Below, in pieces: positions 1-8,695 of a DNA stretch of 64,000 nt. The DNA is from Candidatus Uabimicrobium amorphum (GTDB lineage: Bacteria; Planctomycetota; Uabimicrobiia; Uabimicrobiales; Uabimicrobiaceae). Each line of letters opens with the position of its first letter. Within the stretch, counting starts at the first letter, position 1. The DNA is taken from NCBI RefSeq assembly GCF_009002475.1, contig NZ_AP019860.1:5346501-5410500 (forward strand), read 5' to 3'. The notes beneath the pieces were generated by a model. It searched no databases, was not told where the DNA came from, and was given only the letters and a program-made list of their open reading frames with translations. Both the position numbers and the translations under genes were made by a program.

Positions 1-66
1 TCTAAAGCGTACAGGGAAAGATGTCACTGGTGTGAGGGCTATAATTTCAACGTTTGACGCTCATGA

Positions 67-155
67 AATCCAGCAATATAAACAAAATTAGACGTGTTAC
101 GCCTCTCCCTGTGGGAGAGGCATGAGAATGAAGGTTGTTAGCGAAGCTACAACCT
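67..155. repeat. Structured intergenic repeat, mosaic
   Basis: A 9-bp perfect hairpin lies at 101-109/113-121 (GCCTCTCCC, loop TGT). A second stem at 132-155 pairs AGGTTGT with ACAACCT around TAGC-GAA-GCTA. The stretch 67-92 (ATCCAGCAATATAAA...) resembles the middle of the repeat at 48846-48946. This looks like debris of dispersed palindromic intergenic repeats downstream of the minus-strand gene at 205-780. I see no coding signal in positions 1-204. Confidence 0.5.
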
Positions 156-204
156 GAAATTCGATGGTGAGGGCACCAATTCGGAAACGAATATCCCTCT
201 TTAG

Positions 205-780
205 TTATCCCCACGAAAAATACCTTCCATACTCCCTCGGCGTATCTATATTCCGCAATACATGGTCACAATCTACCTGTAAATTTTTACGTGTGAAAGC
301 ACGTAGTACCTCGCGTAGGTTCTCATCATCCTGTGGTGAATTTGCAATTCTATCGATTACCTTTTGCCCAAAGAGTATAGGATGCCCACCACGTTTTTCA
401 AAACACGGCACTATATAGTCACTGTTGCCCATACTTGCACACAATTTCTGCAATAAATTTTGCTCGATAAAGGGTTGGTCGATAGGTTGTAAAAAACAGA
501 AAGGCTGTTGGACTTTTTGCAGTCCTAACTTTAATGAATAGAATCTTTCTTTTTCTGGGGAAGGGTTTACGACTATTTGGCCTGTAGAAAAATGTTGTTT
601 GTGAAAGTTTTTATTTACGACTGTGATAATTTGTGAACAGCCGAAAGAGGTGTATTCTGCATAGATTTTTTGTAGAAAAGTTTGGTTTTTGTCCCACATA
701 AGAGTGGACTTGCATTTTCCCATACGCGTTGAAAGACCTGCTGTTAAGACAATGCAAGCAGTTGTGTTGGCTTGTACCAC
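205..780 (-). CDS. MobA/MocA-like nucleotidyltransferase
   Basis: This 191-residue protein belongs to the NTP_transf_3 (MobA/MocA) family, which transfers a nucleotide from CTP or GTP to molybdopterin or a related phosphorylated acceptor. The N-terminal signature LTAGLSTRMGKCKSTL (about residues 12-27) is the nucleotide-binding loop with its usual Gly, Arg and Lys. QPIDQPF (about 98-104) holds the metal-binding Asp region. The C-terminal NIDTPREY resembles the NIDTPEDY box of MocA/YgfJ-type cytidylyltransferases. The start is GTG at 780, with an AAAGG ribosome site upstream. No other molybdenum cofactor gene is in the window, so the substrate is uncertain. It may instead act on another sugar or cofactor phosphate. 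Confidence 0.72.
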   Translation of the reverse strand: MVQANTTACIVLTAGLSTRMGKCKSTLMWDKNQTFLQKIYAEYTSFGCSQIITVVNKNFHKQHFSTGQIVVNPSPEKERFYSLKLGLQKVQQPFCFLQPIDQPFIEQNLLQKLCASMGNSDYIVPCFEKRGGHPILFGQKVIDRIANSPQDDENLREVLRAFTRKNLQVDCDHVLRNIDTPREYGRYFSWG

Positions 781-806
781 AAAAAAGAACCTTTAAAAAA
801 AAATAA

Positions 807-826
807 CGAGGGATAAAAATCCCTCG
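807..826 (-). terminator. Rho-independent terminator of the sigma gene
   Basis: CGAGGGAT (807-814) pairs perfectly with ATCCCTCG (819-826) around an AAAA loop. Read on the minus strand, the stem is followed by a T-rich run (792-803), as expected for an intrinsic terminator of the gene ending at 887. Confidence 0.8.
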
Positions 827-886
827 TCTAAGCTGCTAATAATTAATCAACCCACCTATTTTATGCATTTAAGACTAAATTTTAGG

Positions 887-1693
887 TTATATGTAATTAT
901 GTTTTTTTATGGTATTACGAAGTTTTTCTAATGATTCTTTTATAATTTGTCTCACACGTTCTCTTGATAAATTTACGTGATTGCTGATTTCTTGAAGAGT
1001 CATTGGACCTTTGTTGTCTAACCCAAAACGTTTGCGTAAAATATCGCGACATTTTGGATCTAAAGTCTTCATCAACACTTCCAAACGCTCTATATCTTCT
1101 TTACCAACTTGTTCTTCTCTTTGCTTATCTTCGATAATGTCTTTTTGTGCACATATCTTATCTAAGCTTTGGATTTGGGAAAGGTTTACAGAAGATCTCA
1201 ATATGTTTTCTACATATTTTCTTTTTTCTGGCTTTTCTTCCAGAATAGCAACCACTTCATCCATACCAGGTGTTGTACCATTTTGTAGTGTTAGTTTTGC
1301 AGAAATTTCTTCTGCTTTTGCCATCAACTCTCTCATGTATGATGGAATTCTTACTACTTTACTACTATCTGTAAGTGCTCTTCTTATGGCTTGTTTTATC
1401 CACCATGTGGCATAGGTTGAAAAACGACAACCTCTTTCGGGATCAAAGCGCTCAACTGCTTTTAGTAAACCTATGTTGCCTTCTTCTATTAAGTCATGAA
1501 GAGGAAGACCGCAATTAACATATTTTTTTGCAATGTTAACTACCAACCTAAGGTTAGCGCTGATCATCTCTTCGCGTGCTTTGTGATCACCTTTTTGCAC
1601 TAGAACGGCAAGTTCTAGTTCTCTTTCCGCAGAAAGGAGCTTGATGCGGTTGATGTCTTTCAAATATGTTTCCAAAATAAATTCGGTAGCGAT
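887..1693 (-). CDS. RNA polymerase sigma-70 family factor (RpoD/SigA-like core), apparent AUC start
   Basis: The protein has sigma regions 1.2 to 4.2: ETYLKDINRIKLLS (1.2), the region 2 core with NLRLVVNIAKKY, DLIEEGNIGLLKAVERFD and STYATWWIKQAIRRAL, then region 3 and region 4 with the helix-turn-helix TLQEISNHVNLSRERVRQI. It lacks the long region 1.1 of housekeeping RpoD, so it may be a short primary factor or an RpoS/SigB-like alternative one. The frame is open back to a TTG at 1870, but that start has no ribosome site, lies inside pyk and would add about 59 atypical AT-encoded residues. No ATG or GTG occurs in that stretch. A perfect AAGGAGG at 1708-1702 sits 8 nt before an in-frame ATC at 1693, giving 268 residues. 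Homology ends near that point, so ATC is the preferred start. Confidence 0.8.
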   Translation of the reverse strand: MATEFILETYLKDINRIKLLSAERELELAVLVQKGDHKAREEMISANLRLVVNIAKKYVNCGLPLHDLIEEGNIGLLKAVERFDPERGCRFSTYATWWIKQAIRRALTDSSKVVRIPSYMRELMAKAEEISAKLTLQNGTTPGMDEVVAILEEKPEKRKYVENILRSSVNLSQIQSLDKICAQKDIIEDKQREEQVGKEDIERLEVLMKTLDPKCRDILRKRFGLDNKGPMTLQEISNHVNLSRERVRQIIKESLEKLRNTIKKHNYI

Positions 1694-1701
1694 GACTAGG
1701 T

Positions 1702-1708
1702 CCTCCTT
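1702..1708 (-). promoter_or_regulatory. Strong Shine-Dalgarno that decides the sigma factor start
   Basis: AAGGAGG on the minus strand is a full anti-16S match. Eight bases later comes ATC in the sigma frame, and no ATG, GTG or TTG lies within a usable distance. The next in-frame TTG is at 1675, 26 nt from the site. A TATACT-like -10 lies in the AT-rich stretch between pyk and this site, but I see no convincing -35. Confidence 0.6.
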
Positions 1709-1854
1709 AAGACTAAACTCCTCTTTGTGTTTTTCTCTTTGAAAATTTCTTTGTTTAGTATATAAAACGGACCAAAAGCAAATTTGTTGGATTTTTTTTG
1801 CAAAAAAAATTACAAAATAGTTTGTGAGCCTTAATTTTACTGCGTGAAAAATTT

Positions 1855-3366
1855 TTATTTTACTTCGCAAACTGTAATGGAATGGTAGCTTTTATTGTCG
1901 CGGTCAGACACTGGAGAAACTACGATAATTTGTTGGCCTTTTTCCGCAATACGCGCTCTTTTTACCGTTTCGATGGAAATATCAATAAATTCACCAAAAT
2001 TCACCGGAGCATCTAAAAGGACAGGTATTACTCCCCAGTACAAGGACATTTGATTGACAACTCGTTCGTCTGTACAGTAAGCAAATATAGGTGCCATTGG
2101 GCGTAAACCCGATAGTAGCCGTGGTCCATATGCTCCGTGAGTAAAAACATTCAGGGCGCGAATGGACAAATCTTGTGAAAGTAGCGTACACGCTCGTGAA
2201 ATAGCATCAGGGAGATCGTAAATGTTATCGTCGAGTTCTAGTCGTCCAAGTTGTTTGTGTGACCACTTGTAATGCTCCACTTCACGTATTACGGCATCCA
2301 TGACTTTTACAGACTCTAAAGGGTAGCGCCCTGCTGCAGTTTCACCGGAAAGCATTACCGCGTCGGCGTTGTCAAATGCCGCATTTGCCACGTCACTTAC
2401 CTCTGCGCGTGTAGGGCGTGCATTTGTTATCATGCTTTCCAACATCTGTGTGGCAACAATAACAGGTTTGTGGTTGAGGTTCGCTAGCTCTATGAGTTCT
2501 TTTTGTACGATAGGTACCTTTTGCGGTTCTAGCTCAACACCTAGATCTCCACGAGCAACCATAACGCCATCTGTTGCGTCTACGATACCTTTCATGTCAT
2601 CTAGTGCTTCAGGCTTTTCTATTTTGGCAATGATGTGTATCGGGTGTTCAAGATAACGTTTTAGCTCTTCTCCATGAAATGTTTCTTGGGTGAATGTTCG
2701 TATTTTGTTGCGAAGGTCGATGATTTCATCGGCGCGGCGTACGAAAGACAATGCTACGTAGTCCACGCGATTTTCGATGCAAAATTTTAAATCGCGAATA
2801 TCTTTTGCGGTTAGCGCTGGTACGGAAAGAGCTGAGCCAGGGATGTTCATACCTTTGTTGTTTTTGAGAATACCGCCTCTTACAACACGGCAAGTCGCAC
2901 ACGTATCAGAATTTATGGCAATGACCTGTAATTCTAAATTTCCATCGTCTAGAAGAATATACTGGCCAATTTTTACATCCTGAATCAGCATGGAATATTG
3001 GGAAGGAATGACACCTTTGCTTCCGAGAACATTGTCGGTAACAACCAACACTTCCTCATCTACCTCCAGAAAAACTTCTTGTTTTCCGAATTTGTTGGGT
3101 GCAAATTGTCCTACGCGAATTTTGGGACCACATAAATCGCCTAAAATGGCAACATCTACACCTGTTTCATAACTTATTTTACGAATATTTCTTATGATAT
3201 TTAAGTGGCTTTCGTGTGTGCCATGAGAAAAATTAAGTCGGCAAACATTTACTCCATTTACAATTAAATCTTTTAGGGCTTTTTCTGTGCAGCTAGAAAG
3301 ACCTATTGTTGCTACTATTTTAGTTCTACGAAGTTTCAAAATGGGGATTGTATTATACTCAAACAT
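1855..3366 (-). CDS. pyk: Pyruvate kinase
   Basis: It converts phosphoenolpyruvate and ADP to pyruvate and ATP, the last step of glycolysis, in the cytosol. Family motifs run in order: RRTKIVATIGLSS at the start, CRLNFSHGTHE, GDLCGPKIRVG, DYVALSFVRRADEI, the active-site block IIAKIEKPEALDD, then VMVARGDLGVE, VIVATQMLESM, NARPTRAEVSDVANA and MLSGETAAGRYP. About 503 residues from ATG 3366 is close to the usual 470-590. An upstream ATG at 3411 has no ribosome site and adds residues not seen in the family. The sigma factor follows on the same strand after about 150 bp of AT-rich sequence. Confidence 0.95.
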   Translation of the reverse strand: MFEYNTIPILKLRRTKIVATIGLSSCTEKALKDLIVNGVNVCRLNFSHGTHESHLNIIRNIRKISYETGVDVAILGDLCGPKIRVGQFAPNKFGKQEVFLEVDEEVLVVTDNVLGSKGVIPSQYSMLIQDVKIGQYILLDDGNLELQVIAINSDTCATCRVVRGGILKNNKGMNIPGSALSVPALTAKDIRDLKFCIENRVDYVALSFVRRADEIIDLRNKIRTFTQETFHGEELKRYLEHPIHIIAKIEKPEALDDMKGIVDATDGVMVARGDLGVELEPQKVPIVQKELIELANLNHKPVIVATQMLESMITNARPTRAEVSDVANAAFDNADAVMLSGETAAGRYPLESVKVMDAVIREVEHYKWSHKQLGRLELDDNIYDLPDAISRACTLLSQDLSIRALNVFTHGAYGPRLLSGLRPMAPIFAYCTDERVVNQMSLYWGVIPVLLDAPVNFGEFIDISIETVKRARIAEKGQQIIVVSPVSDRDNKSYHSITVCEVK

Positions 3367-3429
3367 AGTGATATCCAAGGTTGACAAACAATAAAAAATA
3401 TTTACAATCATTCAACATGACTTTAATCA

Positions 3430-3458
3430 AGTATACATAGAAGTCGTAAGGATCTAAA
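3430..3458 (-). promoter_or_regulatory. Candidate promoter of pyk
   Basis: On the minus strand TTTAGA (3458-3453) and TATACT (3435-3430) are 17 bp apart, a normal sigma-70 spacing, upstream of the pyk start at 3366. The -35 box is weak. Confidence 0.4.
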
Positions 3459-3535
3459 ATAGGTTACTATGTTGAGAAACTTTTGTGGCTAAATCAATTA
3501 TTTTAGACGCCTTAGTCATAAAAATTACCATAGCA

Positions 3536-3558
3536 TTGTTGTTACATAAAAACAACAA
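3536..3558. promoter_or_regulatory. Inverted repeat in the moxR promoter region
   Basis: TTGTTGTT and AACAACAA form a perfect 8-bp inverted repeat with a 7-nt centre, about 35 bp before the moxR start. TTGTTG may also act as a -35, with CAATAT 17 bp further on. It could be an operator or a leader hairpin. Confidence 0.3.
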
Positions 3559-3592
3559 CAATATACATTTCATTTTATCGAGGTAGCGAAAA

Positions 3593-4639
3593 ATGCGTCC
3601 AGATGTAAATCAAATTAAAGAAGAAATTCGTCAGTACTCTGATTTGTTACAGCAATTGGAAAATGAAGTATATAAAGTGTTGATTGGACAAAAGCACTTA
3701 TACTCACGTATACTGATCGCACTTTTGACAAACGGGCACATTCTTTTAGAAGGGTTACCGGGACTTGCAAAAACAACAGCGATAAAAACCCTTAGCGACT
3801 GTACAAACACTAAATTTCAACGTATACAGTTCACTCCTGATTTACTACCTGCCGATTTAATTGGTACGCAGATTTATAATCCAAAAGATGGTGATTTTTC
3901 TGTAAAGCAGGGGCCCATTTTTGCGAACATTGTTCTTGCCGATGAAATTAACCGTGCTCCGGCGAAAGTACAGTCTGCATTACTTGAAGCGATGCAGGAG
4001 CATCAAGTAAGTATTGGTGAAGAAACTTTCCATTTAGACCAACCATTTTTAGTAATGGCAACACAAAACCCCATTGAACAAGAAGGTACCTATCCTCTTC
4101 CTGAAGCGCAAGTTGACCGCTTTATGCTCAAGGTTCAAGTTGGTTATCCTAATCGCGAAGAAGAACGCAAGATTATGGACCGCTTTACTGAGGAAGATGA
4201 TTTTTCTCTAAAGCCCATTCTCAGTAAAGAAGATATTTTTGCGATGCGCAACACCATCAAAAAAATTTATATCGATGACAAGGTCAAAGACTATATTGTC
4301 GATTTGGTTTTTGCTACGAGAGAGCCAGAAAAGTTTTCGTCAAAGGGGTTACTATACCCTGCCAGTGAACTGAAGGTAGCAGATCACAATGCTGTGGACA
4401 TACCTTTTGGAGATCTTATCGAAAATGGTGCGTCTCCACGTGCTACGATTTATCTGACATTAGCGTCGAAAGCTGTCGCTTTTCTCGAAGGGCGTGGATA
4501 CGTAACGCCACAAGATGTAAAAAATGTTGCACAGAACATCCTTGGACACCGCATATTGATTACCTATGAAGCAGAAGCCAATGAGATTACATCTACCGAT
4601 ATAGTAAATATTTTACTTCGCGAAGTACCTGTTCCTTAG
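3593..4639 (+). CDS. MoxR-family AAA+ ATPase
   Basis: MoxR ATPases are chaperone-like AAA+ proteins that act with von Willebrand factor A or DUF58 partners to mature or activate complexes. Walker A is GLPGLAKTT (residues 54-62), Walker B is IVLADE (about 113-118), followed by the MoxR-typical NRAPAKVQSALLEAMQE, with sensor 1 ATQNP (156-160) and QVDRFML. At 348 residues it is typical for the family. It heads a five-gene operon: 8 bp separate it from the DUF58 gene, its usual partner, with which it probably works on an envelope or redox target. Confidence 0.92.
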   Translation: MRPDVNQIKEEIRQYSDLLQQLENEVYKVLIGQKHLYSRILIALLTNGHILLEGLPGLAKTTAIKTLSDCTNTKFQRIQFTPDLLPADLIGTQIYNPKDGDFSVKQGPIFANIVLADEINRAPAKVQSALLEAMQEHQVSIGEETFHLDQPFLVMATQNPIEQEGTYPLPEAQVDRFMLKVQVGYPNREEERKIMDRFTEEDDFSLKPILSKEDIFAMRNTIKKIYIDDKVKDYIVDLVFATREPEKFSSKGLLYPASELKVADHNAVDIPFGDLIENGASPRATIYLTLASKAVAFLEGRGYVTPQDVKNVAQNILGHRILITYEAEANEITSTDIVNILLREVPVP

Positions 4640-4647
4640 AGGATATT

Positions 4648-5532
4648 ATGCAAGCAAAAGAATTGATCAAAAAAGTACATCGCATTCAAATTATCACAAA
4701 TCGCATGGTAAATGACATCCTTGCCGGAGAGTACCACAGTGCTTTCAAAGGTAAAGGGATGGAGTTTGACGAGGTGCGCGAGTATCAGGTGGGCGATGAC
4801 ATTCGCAATATAGACTGGAACGTAACAGCAAGAACAGGGATTCCCCATGTCAAAAGGTTTAGTGAAGAACGCGAGTTGACCATTTACTTTGTTGTCGACA
4901 TTAGCCCCTCTCAGGGATTTGGTACTCAAAACCGTACAAAGGCACAGTTGGCAGTGGAGATTGCCGCCATTTTGGCGTTCGCGGCGATTAAAAATAATGA
5001 TAAGGTCGGGCTAATTTTATTTTCCGACAGAATCGAGAAATTTCTTCCGCCGCGCAAAGGGCGTTATGCCGTAATGCGCATTATCCGCGAGATGTTATCT
5101 AATACGACAGAGGGGGAGGGGACAGACGTCGCCATGGCGCTAGAATATCTAGGGCGTGTGCAGCGACGCAAGGCAGTTGTCTTTCTCATTTCAGATTTTT
5201 TGAGTGCGGCATATGAAAAAAGTATAAAGCAAGCGCAGTCAAAACACGATGTTATCGCGATTACTTCGCATGATCCAGGTGAATTTTCTTTTCCTGGTGT
5301 TGGACTTGTCGAGCTAGAGGATTCGGAGACAGGTGAACGTATCATTGTCGATGGAAAGTCTCCCATGCTACAAAAAATGTTTGCGCAACGTACAAATAAA
5401 GTTAAAAAAGAGCGCGAGTCTTTGTTTAAAAGAATTGATATGGATGAATTGTCCGTGTCGACAAATGAAGATTATTTGAAAAATATCCATCAACTATTTC
5501 GCAAACGAGCTTTGGGGCGTAAAAGAAAATAA
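4648..5532 (+). CDS. DUF58 protein (VWA-like MoxR partner)
   Basis: The 294-residue protein carries the DUF58 signature: GEYHSAFKGKGMEFDEVREY (28-47), then QVGDDIRNIDWNVTAR (48-63), and a VWA-like metal site DISPS (84-88). It has no membrane segment, unlike longer DUF58 proteins. The start ATG 4648 has an AGAGGA ribosome site. Position directly after moxR matches the usual pairing, in which the DUF58 protein is thought to be the ATPase's adaptor or substrate-binding partner. The BatA/BatB genes that often follow are replaced here by the membrane TPR/SurA-like gene. Confidence 0.88.
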   Translation: MQAKELIKKVHRIQIITNRMVNDILAGEYHSAFKGKGMEFDEVREYQVGDDIRNIDWNVTARTGIPHVKRFSEERELTIYFVVDISPSQGFGTQNRTKAQLAVEIAAILAFAAIKNNDKVGLILFSDRIEKFLPPRKGRYAVMRIIREMLSNTTEGEGTDVAMALEYLGRVQRRKAVVFLISDFLSAAYEKSIKQAQSKHDVIAITSHDPGEFSFPGVGLVELEDSETGERIIVDGKSPMLQKMFAQRTNKVKKERESLFKRIDMDELSVSTNEDYLKNIHQLFRKRALGRKRK

Positions 5533-5543
5533 GTGAGGTTTTT

Positions 5544-6839
5544 ATGAACACACCACAATTACAACTTCCACAACATCCCAATGCCAAACAACGAAAACAA
5601 AATACTCGTTGGGCATTTGTGATCGTTATCATATTACAATTGGCAACAATTACAGTTTTACTGTTACGACCAAAACAACAAGCTACCAACACTAGCTATT
5701 TGCAAAAGACGGCGATTAAGTTGGAAGAAATGAATTTACGCAGTGCAGCAGTGGAAGTTTGGCTGCAGTACATAGCGACAGGTGTTGATGATAATAAACG
5801 TGCCGCTTTGTACTTAAGAGTGGCGCGTTTGCTACAAAATGACGGAAAGCATAAAGACGCCGCTAAATATTTTGTTTTTTCCCAACGATTGGAAAAAAAT
5901 GAAGAAACAAAAAGACAAATCGCCGAGTATCTCAGTGACTCTTTGAGTGAAATGAAACGTTTTTCTGCAATGGAAGATATTGTAAAAGAACAGGTAGAAT
6001 TCGGTTACAAGAAGAAGGCGAAGGAAGTGTTGGCTCAGATTGGCCAAAGAGAAATTTATGCTGACGACGTACAAAAAATAATAACCCGACAAATTGCAAC
6101 AAAGACAAACTTGATGCGTTTGGCTTTTCCGCAAATGGCGCAAAATACACAGTTGATGGAAGGAATGTCCAAACAATACGAAACGGCAGAAGGTAAGAAG
6201 GCCGCTCTAGAAGAGTACTTATTCCATGAAGTTTTGTGGCGTAAAGCAGTAGAGGATGGATTGCATAACGAGAGTGTTCACCAAAAAAGTGTAAAAAATA
6301 TTGCAAAAAGATTGTTGGTAAATGAAGTTTTACAGCGCGAAGTAAACCGACAAATCGTGGTGTTACCGGAAGAAATAAACGCGTACTACCAGCAAAATGC
6401 AGCACAGTTTGTTTCTCCCGCTTTTGCGAAAGTCACTATCAAGAATTTTTCTAACGAGGAACAGGCAAAAGAAGCCATTCTTTCTGAGGAAGAAAAAGAA
6501 AAAGCCATTACCATCACTCCGGAAACTTCTCGTGTCGATGACATTGGCGACATTAGCTCCATCGTAGGGGAAATTTTTTCTGAAGCGTCTTCCGCTAAAA
6601 CGATCTATACCCTCAACGAAAAATTTGTACGTGTGTGGATACACGAAATGGAAAAACAAAAGCAACAGTCTTTAGAGGATGTCCGTGAACAGATACAACG
6701 GCAAGTGTATCAGAAAAAATATCAGATGATTATGCAGCAATTTATGCAACAACTATATAAAAAATACAATGCAGAAATGTTTTCTAAAGACGAACAACAA
6801 CCCCAAGAAAAAAAAGTGGAAGAGAAAGAGGCCAAATGA
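5544..6839 (+). CDS. Membrane-anchored TPR/SurA-like protein
   Basis: The 431-residue protein has one N-terminal membrane helix (about 23-41). A helical segment with two TPR-like units (about 55-145) follows. The C-terminal half resembles SurA/PpiD-type chaperones: long helices, VLPEEINAYYQQNAAQF (a typical SurA linker before a parvulin domain), and a closing helix pattern like VREQIQRQVYQKKYQMIMQQ. A canonical parvulin domain is not evident, so it is probably a chaperone without isomerase activity. It sits 11 bp after the DUF58 gene and overlaps the thg1-like gene by 4 bp. A role in folding clients of the MoxR system is inference. Confidence 0.6.
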   Translation: MNTPQLQLPQHPNAKQRKQNTRWAFVIVIILQLATITVLLLRPKQQATNTSYLQKTAIKLEEMNLRSAAVEVWLQYIATGVDDNKRAALYLRVARLLQNDGKHKDAAKYFVFSQRLEKNEETKRQIAEYLSDSLSEMKRFSAMEDIVKEQVEFGYKKKAKEVLAQIGQREIYADDVQKIITRQIATKTNLMRLAFPQMAQNTQLMEGMSKQYETAEGKKAALEEYLFHEVLWRKAVEDGLHNESVHQKSVKNIAKRLLVNEVLQREVNRQIVVLPEEINAYYQQNAAQFVSPAFAKVTIKNFSNEEQAKEAILSEEEKEKAITITPETSRVDDIGDISSIVGEIFSEASSAKTIYTLNEKFVRVWIHEMEKQKQQSLEDVREQIQRQVYQKKYQMIMQQFMQQLYKKYNAEMFSKDEQQPQEKKVEEKEAK

Positions 6840-7597
6840 AATTTCAGAATTTTGATTTGTTGATGCGCGAATACGAAGAAGCGTTGGACCAAAAAATTCC
6901 ACCTAGGATCTGGCCTGTTGTACGTTTGGATGGCAGGTCTTTTAGCCACTTGACTGAAAAGTTAAATTTTGAGAAACCCTTTGATATAAGATTTCGCGAT
7001 GCGATGATTGCCACGACAAAACATGTGATGCAATGTGGTTTTCAAGCTCTCTACGCATACGTGGAAAGCGATGAAATTTCTATTTTATTTTCAAAGCACG
7101 ACAATACTTTTAAGCGCAAAATACGTAAATGGTTGAGCAATCTAGCTGGGGAAGCAAGTGCGGCTTTTACACATCATCTCCAACAGCCAGGAGTTTTTGA
7201 TGCACGTATTTGTCCATTTCCCGATACCGAAACCATTCTCGATTATTTTAGTTGGCGACAAGGAGATAGTGCACGTAATTCTTTGAATGCTTATTGCTAT
7301 TGGACATTACGTCAAAATGGAAAAAATGAACGCCAAGCAACAAAAGTTTTAGAAAGGATGCCTGTAGAAGAAAAATATCTTTTGTTAAGATCTTTAGGTA
7401 TTCACCATAAAGAAATTCCTTCATGGCAGAGATATGGAACTGCTGTGGTATGGAAAGAAGTTTCAAAAGAGGGTTACAACCCTGTGACAAAAGAGACCGT
7501 AACTACTAAAAGACGCATTCTCGAAACAGTGATTGATTTACCCAAACAACAAGCTTACCAAGAGTTTATCCAACAATTTATCTGCGAGAAAATATGA
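6836..7597 (+). CDS. Thg1-like tRNA 3'-5' nucleotidyltransferase
   Basis: The Thg1 family adds nucleotides in the reverse (3'-5') direction. Eukaryotic Thg1 adds G-1 to tRNA-His; bacterial Thg1-like proteins repair 5'-truncated tRNAs. Motif RLDGRSFSHLT (30-40) holds metal ligand Asp32. YVESDEISILF (75-85) holds Asp79 and Glu80. FDAR (121-124) and FSWRQGDSARNSLNAYCYW (138-156) are also diagnostic. The length of 253 residues fits. ATGA overlap with the gene before and with the phytase-like gene after shows translational coupling. Why it travels with moxR is unclear; the cargo may simply be a housekeeping repair enzyme. Confidence 0.88.
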   Translation: MKFQNFDLLMREYEEALDQKIPPRIWPVVRLDGRSFSHLTEKLNFEKPFDIRFRDAMIATTKHVMQCGFQALYAYVESDEISILFSKHDNTFKRKIRKWLSNLAGEASAAFTHHLQQPGVFDARICPFPDTETILDYFSWRQGDSARNSLNAYCYWTLRQNGKNERQATKVLERMPVEEKYLLLRSLGIHHKEIPSWQRYGTAVVWKEVSKEGYNPVTKETVTTKRRILETVIDLPKQQAYQEFIQQFICEKI

Positions 7598-8676
7598 ATA
7601 CGAAAAAAATTTTGCTAATAATCGTACCCGTGATATGTGTGGTGGCCTTTTTCTTTTCTTACGAGGAAAAAAAACGACCTGTCTACAAAAAAAAAGGCGT
7701 AACAGTAACTTCCGATTTTAAATATGGCGATGCGAGTGCTCAGGATCAGGATGACATGTGTATCTGGATTCATCCTCGGGATGAGAAACAGAGTTTAATT
7801 ATCTCTGCGGACAAAGAAGCACACAAGTTATTTGTTTATGATATGAGCGGTAAGGTGTTGCAAACGGTACCGTGCTATAAACCAGGTAACATTGATGTAC
7901 GTTATAATTTTCCTCTAGGAGAAAAAAAAATAGATATCGTTGTTACAACAACGCGTAGAAAAAAAAATATCATTCTTGTGTTCCAAATGGACTCTGAAAA
8001 TTTACTGAAAAGAATAGACGATGGAAGTGGCCTACTAGAGTCTGTGCGTTCGCAACGTAAATCTTTTGGGGGAACATTGTATCATGATCGCACGAACAAT
8101 AAGTTTTATTTTATCAAAACGGATGAAGACGCAAGTCAAAGTGTAGAGCAGTTTGAGATATGTAGTAACCCAAATAATCAGGTTTCTCTAAAAAAGGTAC
8201 GAGAGTGGGATATTGATGAGAAGTGTGAGGGGGCTGCGGCCGACGATGAAAACGAAGCTATTTATATTTGTGAGGAAAAACGTGGAGTATGGAAAATCTC
8301 TACCGATTTGACAAAACCGGTAAAGAAGGAATTATTGCCTCTTCCTGATAATACCCATGTGAGTTTGGAAGGTGTTACCATTTATAAAACTTCGCCAAAG
8401 GACGGATATATCATTGTTTCCTTACAGTCACATAGTTCTTATTTAGTGTACGATCGAGTAACAAATAAATATATCACTGTTTTTCACTTGCAAGATGGTA
8501 AGGGAACAGATGGCGTGGATGTCACACCTATTTCTATTCATCCCGAAATTGAAGGTGGGGTTTTTGTGTGCCATTCTATGCCTTTACCACCCAATTATCC
8601 TATTTTGTTGACTTCGTGGAAGAAGATAGCGGAAAAACTACAGTTGCAGTACAAAAGTTCGTATAAAGTGCGTTAA
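7594..8676 (+). CDS. Beta-propeller phytase-like protein, membrane-anchored
   Basis: The 360-residue protein begins with a signal-anchor helix (about 5-22) and continues with a domain matching beta-propeller (3-)phytases. Visible signatures are DASAQDQDDMCIWIHP (46-61), GNIDVRYNF (98-106) and CEGAAADDENEAIYICEEKR (211-230), which supply the acidic calcium and phosphate ligands. Such enzymes remove phosphate from inositol hexakisphosphate outside the cytoplasm. The region is compact but covers most of the propeller. It is the last gene of the operon, 4-bp overlap with the Thg1-like gene. The link to the rest of the operon is unknown. Confidence 0.8.
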   Translation: MNTKKILLIIVPVICVVAFFFSYEEKKRPVYKKKGVTVTSDFKYGDASAQDQDDMCIWIHPRDEKQSLIISADKEAHKLFVYDMSGKVLQTVPCYKPGNIDVRYNFPLGEKKIDIVVTTTRRKKNIILVFQMDSENLLKRIDDGSGLLESVRSQRKSFGGTLYHDRTNNKFYFIKTDEDASQSVEQFEICSNPNNQVSLKKVREWDIDEKCEGAAADDENEAIYICEEKRGVWKISTDLTKPVKKELLPLPDNTHVSLEGVTIYKTSPKDGYIIVSLQSHSSYLVYDRVTNKYITVFHLQDGKGTDGVDVTPISIHPEIEGGVFVCHSMPLPPNYPILLTSWKKIAEKLQLQYKSSYKVR

Positions 8677-8695
8677 ACATTTCAAGAGATGGTAC

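Noticed and set aside
5932-6405. 157-codon minus-strand frame opposite the SurA-like gene
   Set aside because: It is antisense to a better supported gene, with no ribosome site and an unnatural Leu/Phe/His-rich composition.
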